Below, in pieces: positions 41,632 through 50,565 of a stretch of DNA of 64,000 nucleotides. The stretch's first letter is position 1; the number at the start of each line of letters is the position of its first letter. The notes beneath the pieces are model-generated. The model was not told where the DNA came from, made no database searches, and was given only the letters and a program-made list of their open reading frames with translations. The DNA is from TMED27 sp041397865 (GTDB taxonomy: Bacteria; Pseudomonadota; Alphaproteobacteria; Micavibrionales; Micavibrionaceae): contig JAWKVT010000003.1 of assembly GCA_041397865.1 (NCBI GenBank), forward strand, positions 1 through 64,000, in the 5' to 3' direction. A program made the translations under genes and the position numbers.

Positions 41632-42407
41632 TTCCCGCATTTGTAATATCTCTCAAGGAAGAGACCGCCCGGCGGGAAGCCATTTCAGCGCACCTTAAAG
41701 AACGCGGCTTTGAATTCGAATTTTTCGATGCCGTAGACGGACGGCAAATGGATGTGCTTAAACACCCGGATTATGATGCCACAAAACGCCGCGCGGCCCA
41801 TGGCCGCGACCTCAAACCCGGCGAACTGGGATGCCTTCTCTCTCATCGCAATATCTATGAGGAAATTGTAAAACGAAACCTCGATATTGCTTTGATTCTT
41901 GAAGACGACGCCCGCCTGCACGAAGACACAAAAGCCGTGCTGGAGGCGCTTTTAAAGAAAAATATAACCTTTGATCTCATCCGCCTTTTAGGAAGCCCGA
42001 AAGTGGCCAAAGGCAAACACCGCAAAATCGCAAAACTCTTCAAAGACTTCTGGCTTGTTCGCCTGCGCACAACGCCCGGAGGCGCTCACGCCACGCTCGT
42101 CACCCGCCGGGGGGCGAAAAAACTGGTCAAGACAACACAAAAATTTGCCTTTCCGATAGACACCATTTTGGGCCGCGGCTGGGAAACCGGGATTGACGCC
42201 TATTCCATCCAGCCCGGTCTCGCCGTTCAGGACCTCTCCTTTGAATCTGCCATCGGTGAAGAACGGCATGACAAAACCGCGGTGCCCAAAAACCTCAAAT
42301 TCAAATTTACCCGTCTGGTTTTTAAAATCGGAGAGGCCGCCGGCAAAGCGCAAGTCTATTACGCAAATGCACCACGGGACCTTGCCACACGCAAAAAATT
42401 CAGCTAA
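41628..42407 (+). CDS. GT25-family glycosyltransferase
   Basis: 259 residues. Glycosyltransferase family 25 pattern: VISLKEETARREAISAHL at the start, the GELGCLLSHRNIYEEIV helix and the LILEDDARL motif that binds the nucleotide sugar metal. The family adds sugars to lipooligosaccharide. It overlaps the DUF3576 stop by 4 bp (ATGA), so it is translationally coupled. Its position between DUF3576 and leuS is not usual and looks like an insertion into a conserved operon. Confidence 0.88.
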   Translation: MIPAFVISLKEETARREAISAHLKERGFEFEFFDAVDGRQMDVLKHPDYDATKRRAAHGRDLKPGELGCLLSHRNIYEEIVKRNLDIALILEDDARLHEDTKAVLEALLKKNITFDLIRLLGSPKVAKGKHRKIAKLFKDFWLVRLRTTPGGAHATLVTRRGAKKLVKTTQKFAFPIDTILGRGWETGIDAYSIQPGLAVQDLSFESAIGEERHDKTAVPKNLKFKFTRLVFKIGEAAGKAQVYYANAPRDLATRKKFS

Positions 42408-42416
42408 TCGTCTCTT

Positions 42417-44996
42417 ATGACACAAGAAAAATACAATATTAAAGAGTGCGAAAAAAAATGGCGCGCGCGTTGGGACGAAGCCAAATGCTTCGAGGTCACA
42501 GAAGACCCGAGCAAAGAAAAATACTATGTGCTGGCCATGTTGCCTTATCCGTCTGGCCGTATCCATGTCGGCCATGTTCGTAATTACACACTGTCCGATG
42601 TTGTCGCGCGCTATAAAAAAGCCCAGGGTTTTAACGTACTAAACCCCATGGGCTGGGACGCACTCGGCCTGCCTGCGGAAAACGCCGCCATGGAGCGCGG
42701 CACCCACCCCGCCGATTGGACCTATTCCAATATCGAAGAAATGAAACGCCAGCTCAAAGCCATGGGCCTAGCGATTGACTGGAGCCGCGAAGTAGCCTCC
42801 TGCGATCCGGAATATTACAAACACGAACAAAAAATGTTCCTCGATTTCTACGAAAAAGGCTTGGCTTACCGCAAAGAATCAGTCGTAAACTGGGACCCGG
42901 TCGATAACACCGTACTGGCCAATGAACAGGTTGTAGACGGCAAAGGCTGGCGCACCGGCGCACCGGTTGAGCGCCGTACGCTTTCACAATGGTTCCTCAA
43001 AATAACCCATTATGCCGATGACTTACTCGAAGCCCTCAAAGACCTGCCCCGCTGGCCGGAAAAGGTCCGCATCATGCAGGAAAACTGGATCGGCAAGTCA
43101 CAAGGGCTGCAATTCAAATGGGACGTAATTCCGCAGAATGGCACCCGCATTTCAAACCGCAGCGAAGCGGAGGCAGGAAATGCGGAAATAGAAGTTTTCA
43201 CCACGCGGCCCGATACACTTTTCGGCGCATCCTTTATCGCGCTGGCTCCCGATCACCCTATGGCAAAAAAACTCGCCGAAGGTAAGGACGGATTCAATGA
43301 ATTTCTTAAGCAATGCCAAAGCGTCGGTACATCTGAAGAAGCCATCGCCCAGGCCGAAAAAATCGGTTTTGATACGGGTTATAAGGCCACACACCCGCTT
43401 CTACCCGGTCAGGAATTCCCGATCTATATTGCAAACTTCATCCTCATGGATTACGGAACCGGCGCAATTTTCGGCGTTCCCGGCCATGACCAGCGCGACT
43501 TCGACTTTGCGAAAAAATACGGCTTGCCGATTAAGGAAGTCATTTCCTCCGGCAACAGCTCCATCGAAAACGAAGCCTACACAGGCCCCGGCAAGCTTGT
43601 GAATTCGCAGTGGCTCGACGGACGCGAGATTGAAGACGCCAAAGCCGAAGTAATTAAACGCTGCGAAAACATCGGCAACGGCTTCGGCACTACACAATAC
43701 CGCCTGCGCGATTGGGGCATAAGCCGCCAGCGCTATTGGGGCTGCCCGATTCCGATGGTTCACTGCGACAAATGCGGCGTTGTGCCGGTACCCGAAGACC
43801 AGCTTCCCATCGAACTGCCCATGGACATCAATTACGACGAACCCGGCAATCCGCTGGCTCGCCACCCGACATGGAAAAACACCAAATGCCCGAAATGCGG
43901 CGAAAAAGCCACCCGCGAAACCGACACCTGCGATACGTTTTTTGAATCAAACTGGTATTTCCTGCGCTATCTCGACCCGTGCAATGAACAACGCGGCTTC
44001 GATAAAGACAAGGCTGCTTACTGGATGCCCGTTGACCAATATATCGGCGGCATTGAACACGCCGTTCTTCACCTTCTATACGCCCGTTTCTGCACACGTG
44101 CCTTGGCTGATTGCGGCTGGCTCGATGTCAAAGAGCCCTTCACCGGCCTGTTTACCCAAGGCATGGTCACACATGAAACCTATCAGGATGAAAAAGGCCA
44201 TTGGGTTACCCCGGCCGAATATGAAGCGCTCAAAGACAAATCGAAAATCAAAGTCGGTCCGACAATTAAAATGTCGAAATCAAAAAAGAACGTCATCGAC
44301 CCCGAAGATATTCTCGGCACATATGGCGCAGATGCGGCACGGCTTTTCATCCTCTCCGATTCCCCGCCCGAGCGCGATCTGCAATGGACAGAAAGCGGTA
44401 TCGAAGGCGCATGGAAATATATCAATAAACTCCACCGTATGATCATGGAGCAAAAAGATAATCTTCCTGCACCCGGCGCACCCAACCCTTCAAAATTCAG
44501 CGAAAACGCATCAAAGCTTCGCAGCGCTACACACAAAGCCATCGCCGGTGTCGCCAAAAGCATCGAATCCTTCGCCATGAACAAAGCCGTCGCGCAAATC
44601 CGCGAACTTTCAAACGCTATTCAAAGCTTCAAACCCGCCGATGATGCAGACCGCTGGGTACAGCGTGAAGCCTTCGAAACCCTCATAAAACTTTTCGGCC
44701 CGATGATGCCGCACCTGGCCGAAGAGCTTTGGGCCGCACTCGGCCACAAAACATTGCTGGCGCAAAGCCCGTGGCCGGAAGTCGATGAAAGCTTGCTAGC
44801 CAATGATACCGTCACCATCGGTGTACAGGTCAACGGCAAAATGCGCGCACAAATCACCCTCGCCCCAGATGCCGCCGAAGATACGGCCCGCGAAGCAGCC
44901 CTCGCGCAAGACAATGTACAAAAAGCCATGGACGGTAAAGAGATACGCAAATTTATCTACGTTCCCGGCAAAATCGTGAATGTGGTGGCAAACTAG
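42417..44996 (+). CDS. leuS: leucyl-tRNA synthetase
   Basis: Class I synthetase charging tRNA-Leu. HIGH motif PYPSGRIHVGH at 43-53, KMSKS at 618-622, CP1 editing domain in between (TTRPDTLFGASF). Zinc-binding cysteine pairs (CDKCG; CPKCG) are present. 859 residues, normal length. It follows the GT25 gene closely and precedes lptE by 33 bp. Confidence 0.98.
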   Translation: MTQEKYNIKECEKKWRARWDEAKCFEVTEDPSKEKYYVLAMLPYPSGRIHVGHVRNYTLSDVVARYKKAQGFNVLNPMGWDALGLPAENAAMERGTHPADWTYSNIEEMKRQLKAMGLAIDWSREVASCDPEYYKHEQKMFLDFYEKGLAYRKESVVNWDPVDNTVLANEQVVDGKGWRTGAPVERRTLSQWFLKITHYADDLLEALKDLPRWPEKVRIMQENWIGKSQGLQFKWDVIPQNGTRISNRSEAEAGNAEIEVFTTRPDTLFGASFIALAPDHPMAKKLAEGKDGFNEFLKQCQSVGTSEEAIAQAEKIGFDTGYKATHPLLPGQEFPIYIANFILMDYGTGAIFGVPGHDQRDFDFAKKYGLPIKEVISSGNSSIENEAYTGPGKLVNSQWLDGREIEDAKAEVIKRCENIGNGFGTTQYRLRDWGISRQRYWGCPIPMVHCDKCGVVPVPEDQLPIELPMDINYDEPGNPLARHPTWKNTKCPKCGEKATRETDTCDTFFESNWYFLRYLDPCNEQRGFDKDKAAYWMPVDQYIGGIEHAVLHLLYARFCTRALADCGWLDVKEPFTGLFTQGMVTHETYQDEKGHWVTPAEYEALKDKSKIKVGPTIKMSKSKKNVIDPEDILGTYGADAARLFILSDSPPERDLQWTESGIEGAWKYINKLHRMIMEQKDNLPAPGAPNPSKFSENASKLRSATHKAIAGVAKSIESFAMNKAVAQIRELSNAIQSFKPADDADRWVQREAFETLIKLFGPMMPHLAEELWAALGHKTLLAQSPWPEVDESLLANDTVTIGVQVNGKMRAQITLAPDAAEDTAREAALAQDNVQKAMDGKEIRKFIYVPGKIVNVVAN

Positions 44997-45029
44997 ACGT
45001 AAGATCATAAGAAATACGAAAGTAAGATC

Positions 45030-45560
45030 ATGATAATAAAAAAAAGACCATTTCCGCTTTTGATAGTCTTATTTCTTACCTCTTCTCTCTTCCTTCTTTC
45101 TTCCTGCGGCTTCCACCCTGTATACGGCGTTAATAAATATACGGCCACAGGCGTCGAAGAACATCTGTCGCAAATCGAAATCGCAGGAATTCCCGACCGT
45201 GAAGGGCAATTCCTGCGCAACGCCCTGATAGACCGGTTTTACCGCACAGGCCGCCCGGCGCATCCGCACTACACGCTATCTGTTACCCCGGTTGCCGAAA
45301 GCACCCGCGATCTGGACATCACCATCGATTCCGACACCACGCGCGGCCAACTCGCCCTTAAAACCACAATGCAGCTCATCGACAAAAAAACCGGGCAGAC
45401 CATTCTAAAACGAAATCTGCGCTCCATCGCCAGCTATAACATCATAGACAGCGAATTCGCCAACCGCGTTTCGGAAGCAAATACCCGCGAAAACGCGCTA
45501 AACGACCTCGCCCGCCAGATTGAAGAACAGCTCGCACTGCATTTCAAACGCAGCGCCTAA
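45030..45560 (+). CDS. lptE: LPS-assembly lipoprotein LptE
   Basis: 176 residues. Type II signal peptide with lipobox LLSSC (C26) followed by GFHPVYG, the alphaproteobacterial LptE start. LptE plugs the LptD barrel and helps deliver LPS to the cell surface. The rest (SQIEIAGIPDREGQFLRNAL) matches the family. In alphaproteobacteria lptE is normally followed at once by holA; here a promoter/structured region and three extra genes lie in between. Confidence 0.92.
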   Translation: MIIKKRPFPLLIVLFLTSSLFLLSSCGFHPVYGVNKYTATGVEEHLSQIEIAGIPDREGQFLRNALIDRFYRTGRPAHPHYTLSVTPVAESTRDLDITIDSDTTRGQLALKTTMQLIDKKTGQTILKRNLRSIASYNIIDSEFANRVSEANTRENALNDLARQIEEQLALHFKRSA

Positions 45561-45601
45561 CCCAATCTATAAAAAAACCACAAAACACCCTAGAAAATAT
45601 C

Positions 45602-45630
45602 TTGACGGCTTTCCAAAAAACAGACTATAA
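45602..45630 (+). promoter_or_regulatory. strong sigma70-like promoter without an obvious gene
   Basis: TTGACG (45602-45607), a 17-base spacer, CTATAA (45625-45630). This is the best promoter match in the window. The next coding sequence begins about 350 bp downstream, so it probably drives a non-coding or leader RNA. Confidence 0.55.
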
Positions 45631-45653
45631 GGGTCTATTATTTCGTCAAATGG

Positions 45654-45733
45654 TTTTGGTTTTTGACAAGAAACGAGGAGCGAAGAGTATAATTTTATAC
45701 TTAAGCGACGAGTGACGCAGACAAAAGCCAAAA
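45654..45733. repeat. structured repeat element, copy A
   Basis: The outer arms TTTTGGTTTTTG and CAAAAGCCAAAA pair over 12 positions with one G-U. Inside, GAGGAGCG, then a hairpin AGTATAA/TTATACT, then AGCGACG. The same layout recurs at 58.5 kb with different but still paired stems. The rest of this 425 bp gap (45561-45985) includes a GC-rich hairpin (CCCGCC ... GGCGGG at 45860-45896). Confidence 0.6.
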
Positions 45734-45859
45734 ACAAAAGACGAAAATTGCGGCATTTGATGGACTCAGCTTGCACCGCATTAAAAAAGCTAAAGCGCCA
45801 CGGCTCGAACGCCGGCTGCGAAAGATCTTCAAACCTTTTGACAAGCAGCCAAAAAAGTT

Positions 45860-45896
45860 CCCGCCCGTGGTCTCCATAATTTGGAAACCTGGCGGG
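45860..45896. other. GC-rich hairpin in the lptE-FAD gene gap
   Basis: CCCGCC, CGT, GGTCTCCA, TAATT, TGGAAACC, T, GGCGGG: a composite stem of 14 pairs with one G-U. No T-run follows on either strand, so it is not a standard terminator. It may be part of the RNA made from the upstream promoter. Confidence 0.4.
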
Positions 45897-45985
45897 GTAT
45901 GCTTTTAAAGCAGATCTTTAACATTCCCTAACAGATTTACAACTTTAAGCATTTTTAAAAATGCAATGAGGGAATTTATAAACAA

Positions 45986-47506
45986 ATGTCTCAGTTACGG
46001 AAAAAATTTGTTGTTGTTGGAGCGGGAGCGGTCGGCGTTTCATGCGCTCTCATGCTTAAACGAGGACTGGAGCAAAAAATTCAAGAAAACAAAAACAGCC
46101 AAACTACAAAATATTCTATTACCCTCGTTGACCCGAATGATTTTGCCGGAGCTGGCACAACATACTGGGACTATGATTGCGGACAAGACTCTAACGTTTA
46201 TCTTAATAATCAACCGAACGAACGCATGATCGTTGATCTACAACAACGCGACGCATACACAAATTTTCTAATAAAAAACGGTCATACCCAACAAACAGAC
46301 CCGAAACTTGTCGCAAAGTCCTTCAGCAGCAGAGCCACATTCGGACGATTTGTAAACAACCAGCTATGGGAGACTATAAAAAATAGTCGAAATTCTTCAG
46401 TAGAAATAAACATCAAAAACGCAACTGCAAAAAACCTGATACAAACCGACACAGAAAAATTAGAGCTTATTTTAGATAACGATAAAATAGAAGCAGACAT
46501 TGTGTTAAACGCCTCAGGCCATCGACCAAACCATCTCTTTGGTAAATTTAACGATGTTAGCGGCTTTTTTAACTCTCCTGCTTGCATTAAAAGCCTCCAC
46601 GAACATATAAACAGCGCGACAAACAAAGCCGTAGCGATTCTGGGAAGCGGACAATCCATGATCGACGCTTTTGCAGCCCTTGATCGAAATCAAGCACTTC
46701 AATATTATACAAACCCTGGACAGCCTCAACCGGAATGCTTCTCAAGAGAAGTCCATGTATTAAGTCGGTCTCCGTCCTATCACTGGCCTTTTATTCCTGA
46801 AAACAACCCAACAGAACTGGACGACACGCCCTTTGAACCCAAAATTCTTACAGCCGCTAATATTGTACGGGAACAAGCGTATACTTTAAAAAAACTCGCA
46901 ACGCTTTTGGAAAAAGAAGTGAAAACTGCAACCAATTATCCAATTGAAATAGACGGACAGTCTTTTAGCTTCGGACCGGGCCATATATACGCAAAACTAA
47001 ATATGTCCAGCGTTGAAAATCTTTTCGATACGGAAGAAAAACAAAAAGCGTTAAATGATTTCAAACAACATGTAAGAGCCCTGTTTAGCAACCCAACTCC
47101 GCTTGAAAGATATAGAATGCTAAAAGATACAAACTATACTCTTCATCTGGGCAGCATTATGCCGGATGATATTACACAGCAGAAAGATGGATCGTTTATT
47201 CTTCAAACAAAGAACGGTGACAATATCCATGTCGGAACAATCATTAATGCAACAGCATTTGCCAGAAACGCTTTCACAAATCCGGAAGAGCCTGAAACTG
47301 TCCGTGATCCGTTTTTAAGACGTTTGCACGAAAAAAGTTACTTAAGTATTAACCCTACAAGTAAAGGACTCTTCGCAGCCGGACATCAAAAAATTTCCGG
47401 ATTGTTTCTAGCTCATAATGCCGCAACGCATGAATCTTGGGGCATGGAAAAATTCTCCAACGAAAACCAAACATTGATCACCCAGCTTGTTCGGGATTAT
47501 GCTTAA
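45986..47506 (+). CDS. FAD/NAD(P)-binding oxidoreductase
   Basis: 506 residues. FAD-binding GAGAVG at 13-18 region (VVVGAGAVGVSCAL), a second Rossmann motif AVAILGSGQSMIDA near 214-227, and a C-terminal FAAGHQKI strand. This matches the FAD-NAD(P)-binding family related to N-hydroxylating monooxygenases, but the substrate is not evident. It is noticeably AT-rich and uses different codons from lptE and holA, so it was probably acquired. It begins the 4 kb insertion between lptE and holA and is followed 40 bp later by the AhpD-like gene. Confidence 0.75.
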   Translation: MSQLRKKFVVVGAGAVGVSCALMLKRGLEQKIQENKNSQTTKYSITLVDPNDFAGAGTTYWDYDCGQDSNVYLNNQPNERMIVDLQQRDAYTNFLIKNGHTQQTDPKLVAKSFSSRATFGRFVNNQLWETIKNSRNSSVEINIKNATAKNLIQTDTEKLELILDNDKIEADIVLNASGHRPNHLFGKFNDVSGFFNSPACIKSLHEHINSATNKAVAILGSGQSMIDAFAALDRNQALQYYTNPGQPQPECFSREVHVLSRSPSYHWPFIPENNPTELDDTPFEPKILTAANIVREQAYTLKKLATLLEKEVKTATNYPIEIDGQSFSFGPGHIYAKLNMSSVENLFDTEEKQKALNDFKQHVRALFSNPTPLERYRMLKDTNYTLHLGSIMPDDITQQKDGSFILQTKNGDNIHVGTIINATAFARNAFTNPEEPETVRDPFLRRLHEKSYLSINPTSKGLFAAGHQKISGLFLAHNAATHESWGMEKFSNENQTLITQLVRDYA

Positions 47507-47546
47507 ATCTCTGTAAGATCCCGCATAATGAAATAAGGAACAGGCA

Positions 47547-47912
47547 ATGTCTAAAATCAAACAGTTTCAGGAAGAGCGCGAAAACTACAACGCCATCCTC
47601 GCAAAATACGCCAACCGTTCGCAAAAAACATTCTATGGCCTTGACGCCAAAACATATCAAGCCGATGCTCTGGACAAAAAGACCAAGGAACTGCTCGGCT
47701 TTGTCGCCTCGCTCGTTTTGCGCTGCGACGACTGCATCCTCTACCACCTGATCGAATGCCATAAGGCAGGCGTAAGCAGCAAAGAACTCGCCGACGCCGT
47801 TTCAATCGGCATGCTGGTCGGCGGCTCCATCACCATTCCCCATATTCGCCGAGCCATGAAAATCTGGGACGAAGAACTGGCAGACGATACGCCCGCTGAA
47901 AACGCCGAGTAA
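47547..47912 (+). CDS. AhpD-like / carboxymuconolactone decarboxylase family protein
   Basis: 121 residues. The CMD/AhpD core has C60, C63 and H67 (LRCDDCILYHL), the redox CxxC plus histidine used by AhpD-type thiol peroxidase reductases. AAGGA precedes the ATG. No peroxiredoxin gene is adjacent. The upstream FAD oxidoreductase and downstream glutamate-cysteine-ligase-like gene suggest a thiol redox theme, which is an inference. Confidence 0.85.
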   Translation: MSKIKQFQEERENYNAILAKYANRSQKTFYGLDAKTYQADALDKKTKELLGFVASLVLRCDDCILYHLIECHKAGVSSKELADAVSIGMLVGGSITIPHIRRAMKIWDEELADDTPAENAE

Positions 47913-47990
47913 ACCCCAAACATTTGCCTTTCACAACCACCTGCCCCATATTAGGGTCTTAATCCGGGACAAAAAAGAAAGGCCCGCGCT

Positions 47991-49439
47991 ATGTCCGAAG
48001 TCAACGCCGCCGATTTACGGCCCGTCGAATCACCCGATGACGTCATCCACACCTACGAAGGCGCGGGACAAAACGCCAAAACCGGCGTAGAGGTTGAGCT
48101 GGCCTTTTTCGACCCGCAAAGTCCTGACCTGGCCACCATGACACCTGCGCAAAACAAAGTCGTGAAAAACGCAACCAATGCGCAATGCGGCGGCGACTTC
48201 GCCCGCAACGAACCGACCAGCGAAATGCTGGAAATCGGCTCCATTGCCGGAAACCCCGATGAGCTCAGGCACATAATGAAAGACACCCAAAGCAAAATCG
48301 AATGCCTGAGCCAAAAAGCCGCTGATATAGGCCTAAAACGCTCATATTTCCAGCACTTGCCGGATAAAACCGCCACCCAGCTTCTCGCCAATCTTATGGA
48401 TGTCGACCGCTATCAAGCCTTCTTCGGCCCCCCGCGCGAAGACATGAAGGCCGTTGCCGCTTACTTTTCCGTCTGCAAATCCAACCAGATCTCCGTAAGC
48501 TACCGTAATCACAATCACCTGCTGGAAAATATCCGCAGACTCTATGTCCTCGCCCCCTTCCTGTTCATGATTACCGATAACGCCGCCCCCTTTAACGAAG
48601 GCTTGCCGTTCAAAGGCAATGCAGGCATGCACCACCGCGCAGCCCTTGGCGACCGCGGCGGCGTCCCGCCCTATGTCTACACCGCCAAAACCGGTGAGGA
48701 ATACATCGCCGCCCACATCGACCATGTCATGAACAACCCGCTTTTCGTCTATTACGACGAAAAAGGCAACCTCATCCGCCTGCCCTCCGGCACATGGACA
48801 AGCTTTAATAAACTGCGCGATAAAGGCCTAAGCACCGCAACAAACTACTATTTCTCCGAAAGCATCCTCTGGCCGGACGTTAAAATCGCCGCCCTAAAAA
48901 ACGATGCGGGCGAAGTCATCAACCACCGCTATGAGGCCCGCATGTTCGGCGTCGGCCTCCACCAACACCAAACCGCGCTGCTTATCATGGCCGCGCTGGC
49001 TTTTGACCCGGAGTTTGCACAAAAAACCGGCGAGCTTTTAGAGCGCTACGGCTTCAACCTGTCAAACCCCGAAACCCTGAAAACCCCGCTGGAAAACGCC
49101 TATAAAACAGCGCAGGAACACGGCGGAAAATTCCTCAATATCCCCTATGGCAACAGCACAATGGCCGCCTTCGCCCGCAACTTCGCAGACCTCATTGAAA
49201 ACGCCGCGCTCATGCAAGGCTTTGAAAACGAACTCACCCCCCTTCTCGCCATCTGCCGCACAGGCTGCACAGATTCCAAAGTAAACGCCCTGCTCTTTGA
49301 CACGCTGGATAAAGCCAAAAACTTCCAACGCGCTTACAACCCGGACATGTTCAAAAACCCGAATCTTTGCGCCCATATGCTTTTCGAAAAAGAAATATCC
49401 TCCCACCCGGAAGCTCCAAACGCCTGCCCAACAACCTAA
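47991..49439 (+). CDS. glutamate-cysteine ligase-like protein
   Basis: 482 residues. The opening GVEVELAFFD and the later HHRAALGDRGG and HRYEARMFGVG segments fit the glutamate-cysteine ligase (GCS2-like) superfamily, in which such acidic and arginine residues bind magnesium-ATP and glutamate. I cannot tell whether it makes gamma-glutamylcysteine or another gamma-glutamyl amide. AAAGG lies nine bases before the ATG. It is the last gene of the insertion between lptE and holA. Confidence 0.65.
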   Translation: MSEVNAADLRPVESPDDVIHTYEGAGQNAKTGVEVELAFFDPQSPDLATMTPAQNKVVKNATNAQCGGDFARNEPTSEMLEIGSIAGNPDELRHIMKDTQSKIECLSQKAADIGLKRSYFQHLPDKTATQLLANLMDVDRYQAFFGPPREDMKAVAAYFSVCKSNQISVSYRNHNHLLENIRRLYVLAPFLFMITDNAAPFNEGLPFKGNAGMHHRAALGDRGGVPPYVYTAKTGEEYIAAHIDHVMNNPLFVYYDEKGNLIRLPSGTWTSFNKLRDKGLSTATNYYFSESILWPDVKIAALKNDAGEVINHRYEARMFGVGLHQHQTALLIMAALAFDPEFAQKTGELLERYGFNLSNPETLKTPLENAYKTAQEHGGKFLNIPYGNSTMAAFARNFADLIENAALMQGFENELTPLLAICRTGCTDSKVNALLFDTLDKAKNFQRAYNPDMFKNPNLCAHMLFEKEISSHPEAPNACPTT

Positions 49440-49547
49440 ATCAAGCAAAACATACGAAAAAGACCAGCCAGCCAGTATGTTTATAACCTTTACAAGTAAT
49501 GCCGCTTTGCAATTGACGCTCCCACAAATCTCTTTACCCTAGAGCCT

Positions 49548-50564
49548 ATGAAATTAGCATACCGTGACATCGAACCCTTTGTAAAAGCGCCCAACCCTGC
49601 GGCGCGGGTCATCCTCACCTATGGCCCCGATAACGGCCTTATGAAAGAACGCGCCCAAATAATGGGCAAAACCGTTATCGGCGATTTGAACGACCCGTTC
49701 AACGCCGTCACACTTTCTACTGATCTCCTAAGCGAAGACCCCGCCAGACTCTCTGACGAAGCCGGAGCAATCTCCATGATGGGCGGCCACCGCCTCATCC
49801 GCGTTGAAGATGCAAGCGATAAAATCACCCCCCTCATCAAAACATATCTCGAAAACCCGTCCGAATCGACGCTAATAATCCTCGAAGCAGGGGAACTCAG
49901 CCCGCGCAGTTCCCTGCGCAAACTTTGCGAATCAGCCAAAAACGCCGCTGCCGTCCCCTGTTACGTTGAAGACGAGCGCGATTTAGCCCGCCTCATCCGC
50001 GAAACATGCCAGAGCGAAAACATTGGCATCGACCAGGACGCCGTAAGCTGGCTCGCCGCCAATATCTCCGGCGACCGGGCAAAAGCCCGCAACGAACTCG
50101 AAAAACTTATAACCTATAAAGGACAAGACAAAACCCCCGTAAGCATTGATAACGTTCGTGCTTGCTGCGGCGAAGCCGGAGCGCTAGCCCTCGATGATCT
50201 CGTTTACGCTACCGCAGGTCATAACACCGCCGCCGCACTTAAAACTTTCAACCAGCTTATAGAAGAAGGAATCTCCTTCGTTGTCATCCTCCGCGCCCTG
50301 CAAACGCACTTCCGCAAACTGCACCTCACCAAAACCAAGGTTGAAAGCGGCGAATCGCCAGAAACCGCCATGAAATCCCTCAGCCCGCCAATATTTTTTA
50401 AACAGCAAAATGCGTTTAAAACACAAATAAACCGCTGGTCCGTAAACGGGCTTGCCAAAGTATTACAAAAACTTATGGATCTGGAAAGCCAGTGCAAACA
50501 AACCGGCGCACCCGTAGAAACACTCTGCTCTCAAGCAGTCTTGGGAATCAGTAAGTCTCGATGA
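49548..50564 (+). CDS. holA: DNA polymerase III delta subunit
   Basis: Opens and loads the sliding clamp as part of the clamp-loader complex. 338 residues with the delta AAA+-like fold that lacks a P-loop; recognisable segments are VILTYGPDNGLMKERA, the VEDASDKITPLI strand and SVNGLAKVLQKLMDLE near the C-terminus. Gene order lptE-holA-(parB) is typical of alphaproteobacteria. It is convergent with parB with a one-base gap. Confidence 0.9.
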   Translation: MKLAYRDIEPFVKAPNPAARVILTYGPDNGLMKERAQIMGKTVIGDLNDPFNAVTLSTDLLSEDPARLSDEAGAISMMGGHRLIRVEDASDKITPLIKTYLENPSESTLIILEAGELSPRSSLRKLCESAKNAAAVPCYVEDERDLARLIRETCQSENIGIDQDAVSWLAANISGDRAKARNELEKLITYKGQDKTPVSIDNVRACCGEAGALALDDLVYATAGHNTAAALKTFNQLIEEGISFVVILRALQTHFRKLHLTKTKVESGESPETAMKSLSPPIFFKQQNAFKTQINRWSVNGLAKVLQKLMDLESQCKQTGAPVETLCSQAVLGISKSR

Positions 50565-50565
50565 T

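Noticed and set aside
45567..45776. Minus-strand frame of 69 residues over the promoter and copy A
   Set aside because: It is the antisense of a structured repeat and a promoter; composition is not protein-like and no ribosome site is present.
45750..45911. Plus-strand frame of about 50 basic residues after copy A
   Set aside because: No plausible start codon or ribosome site, an in-frame stop lies just before it, and the region is better explained by RNA structure.
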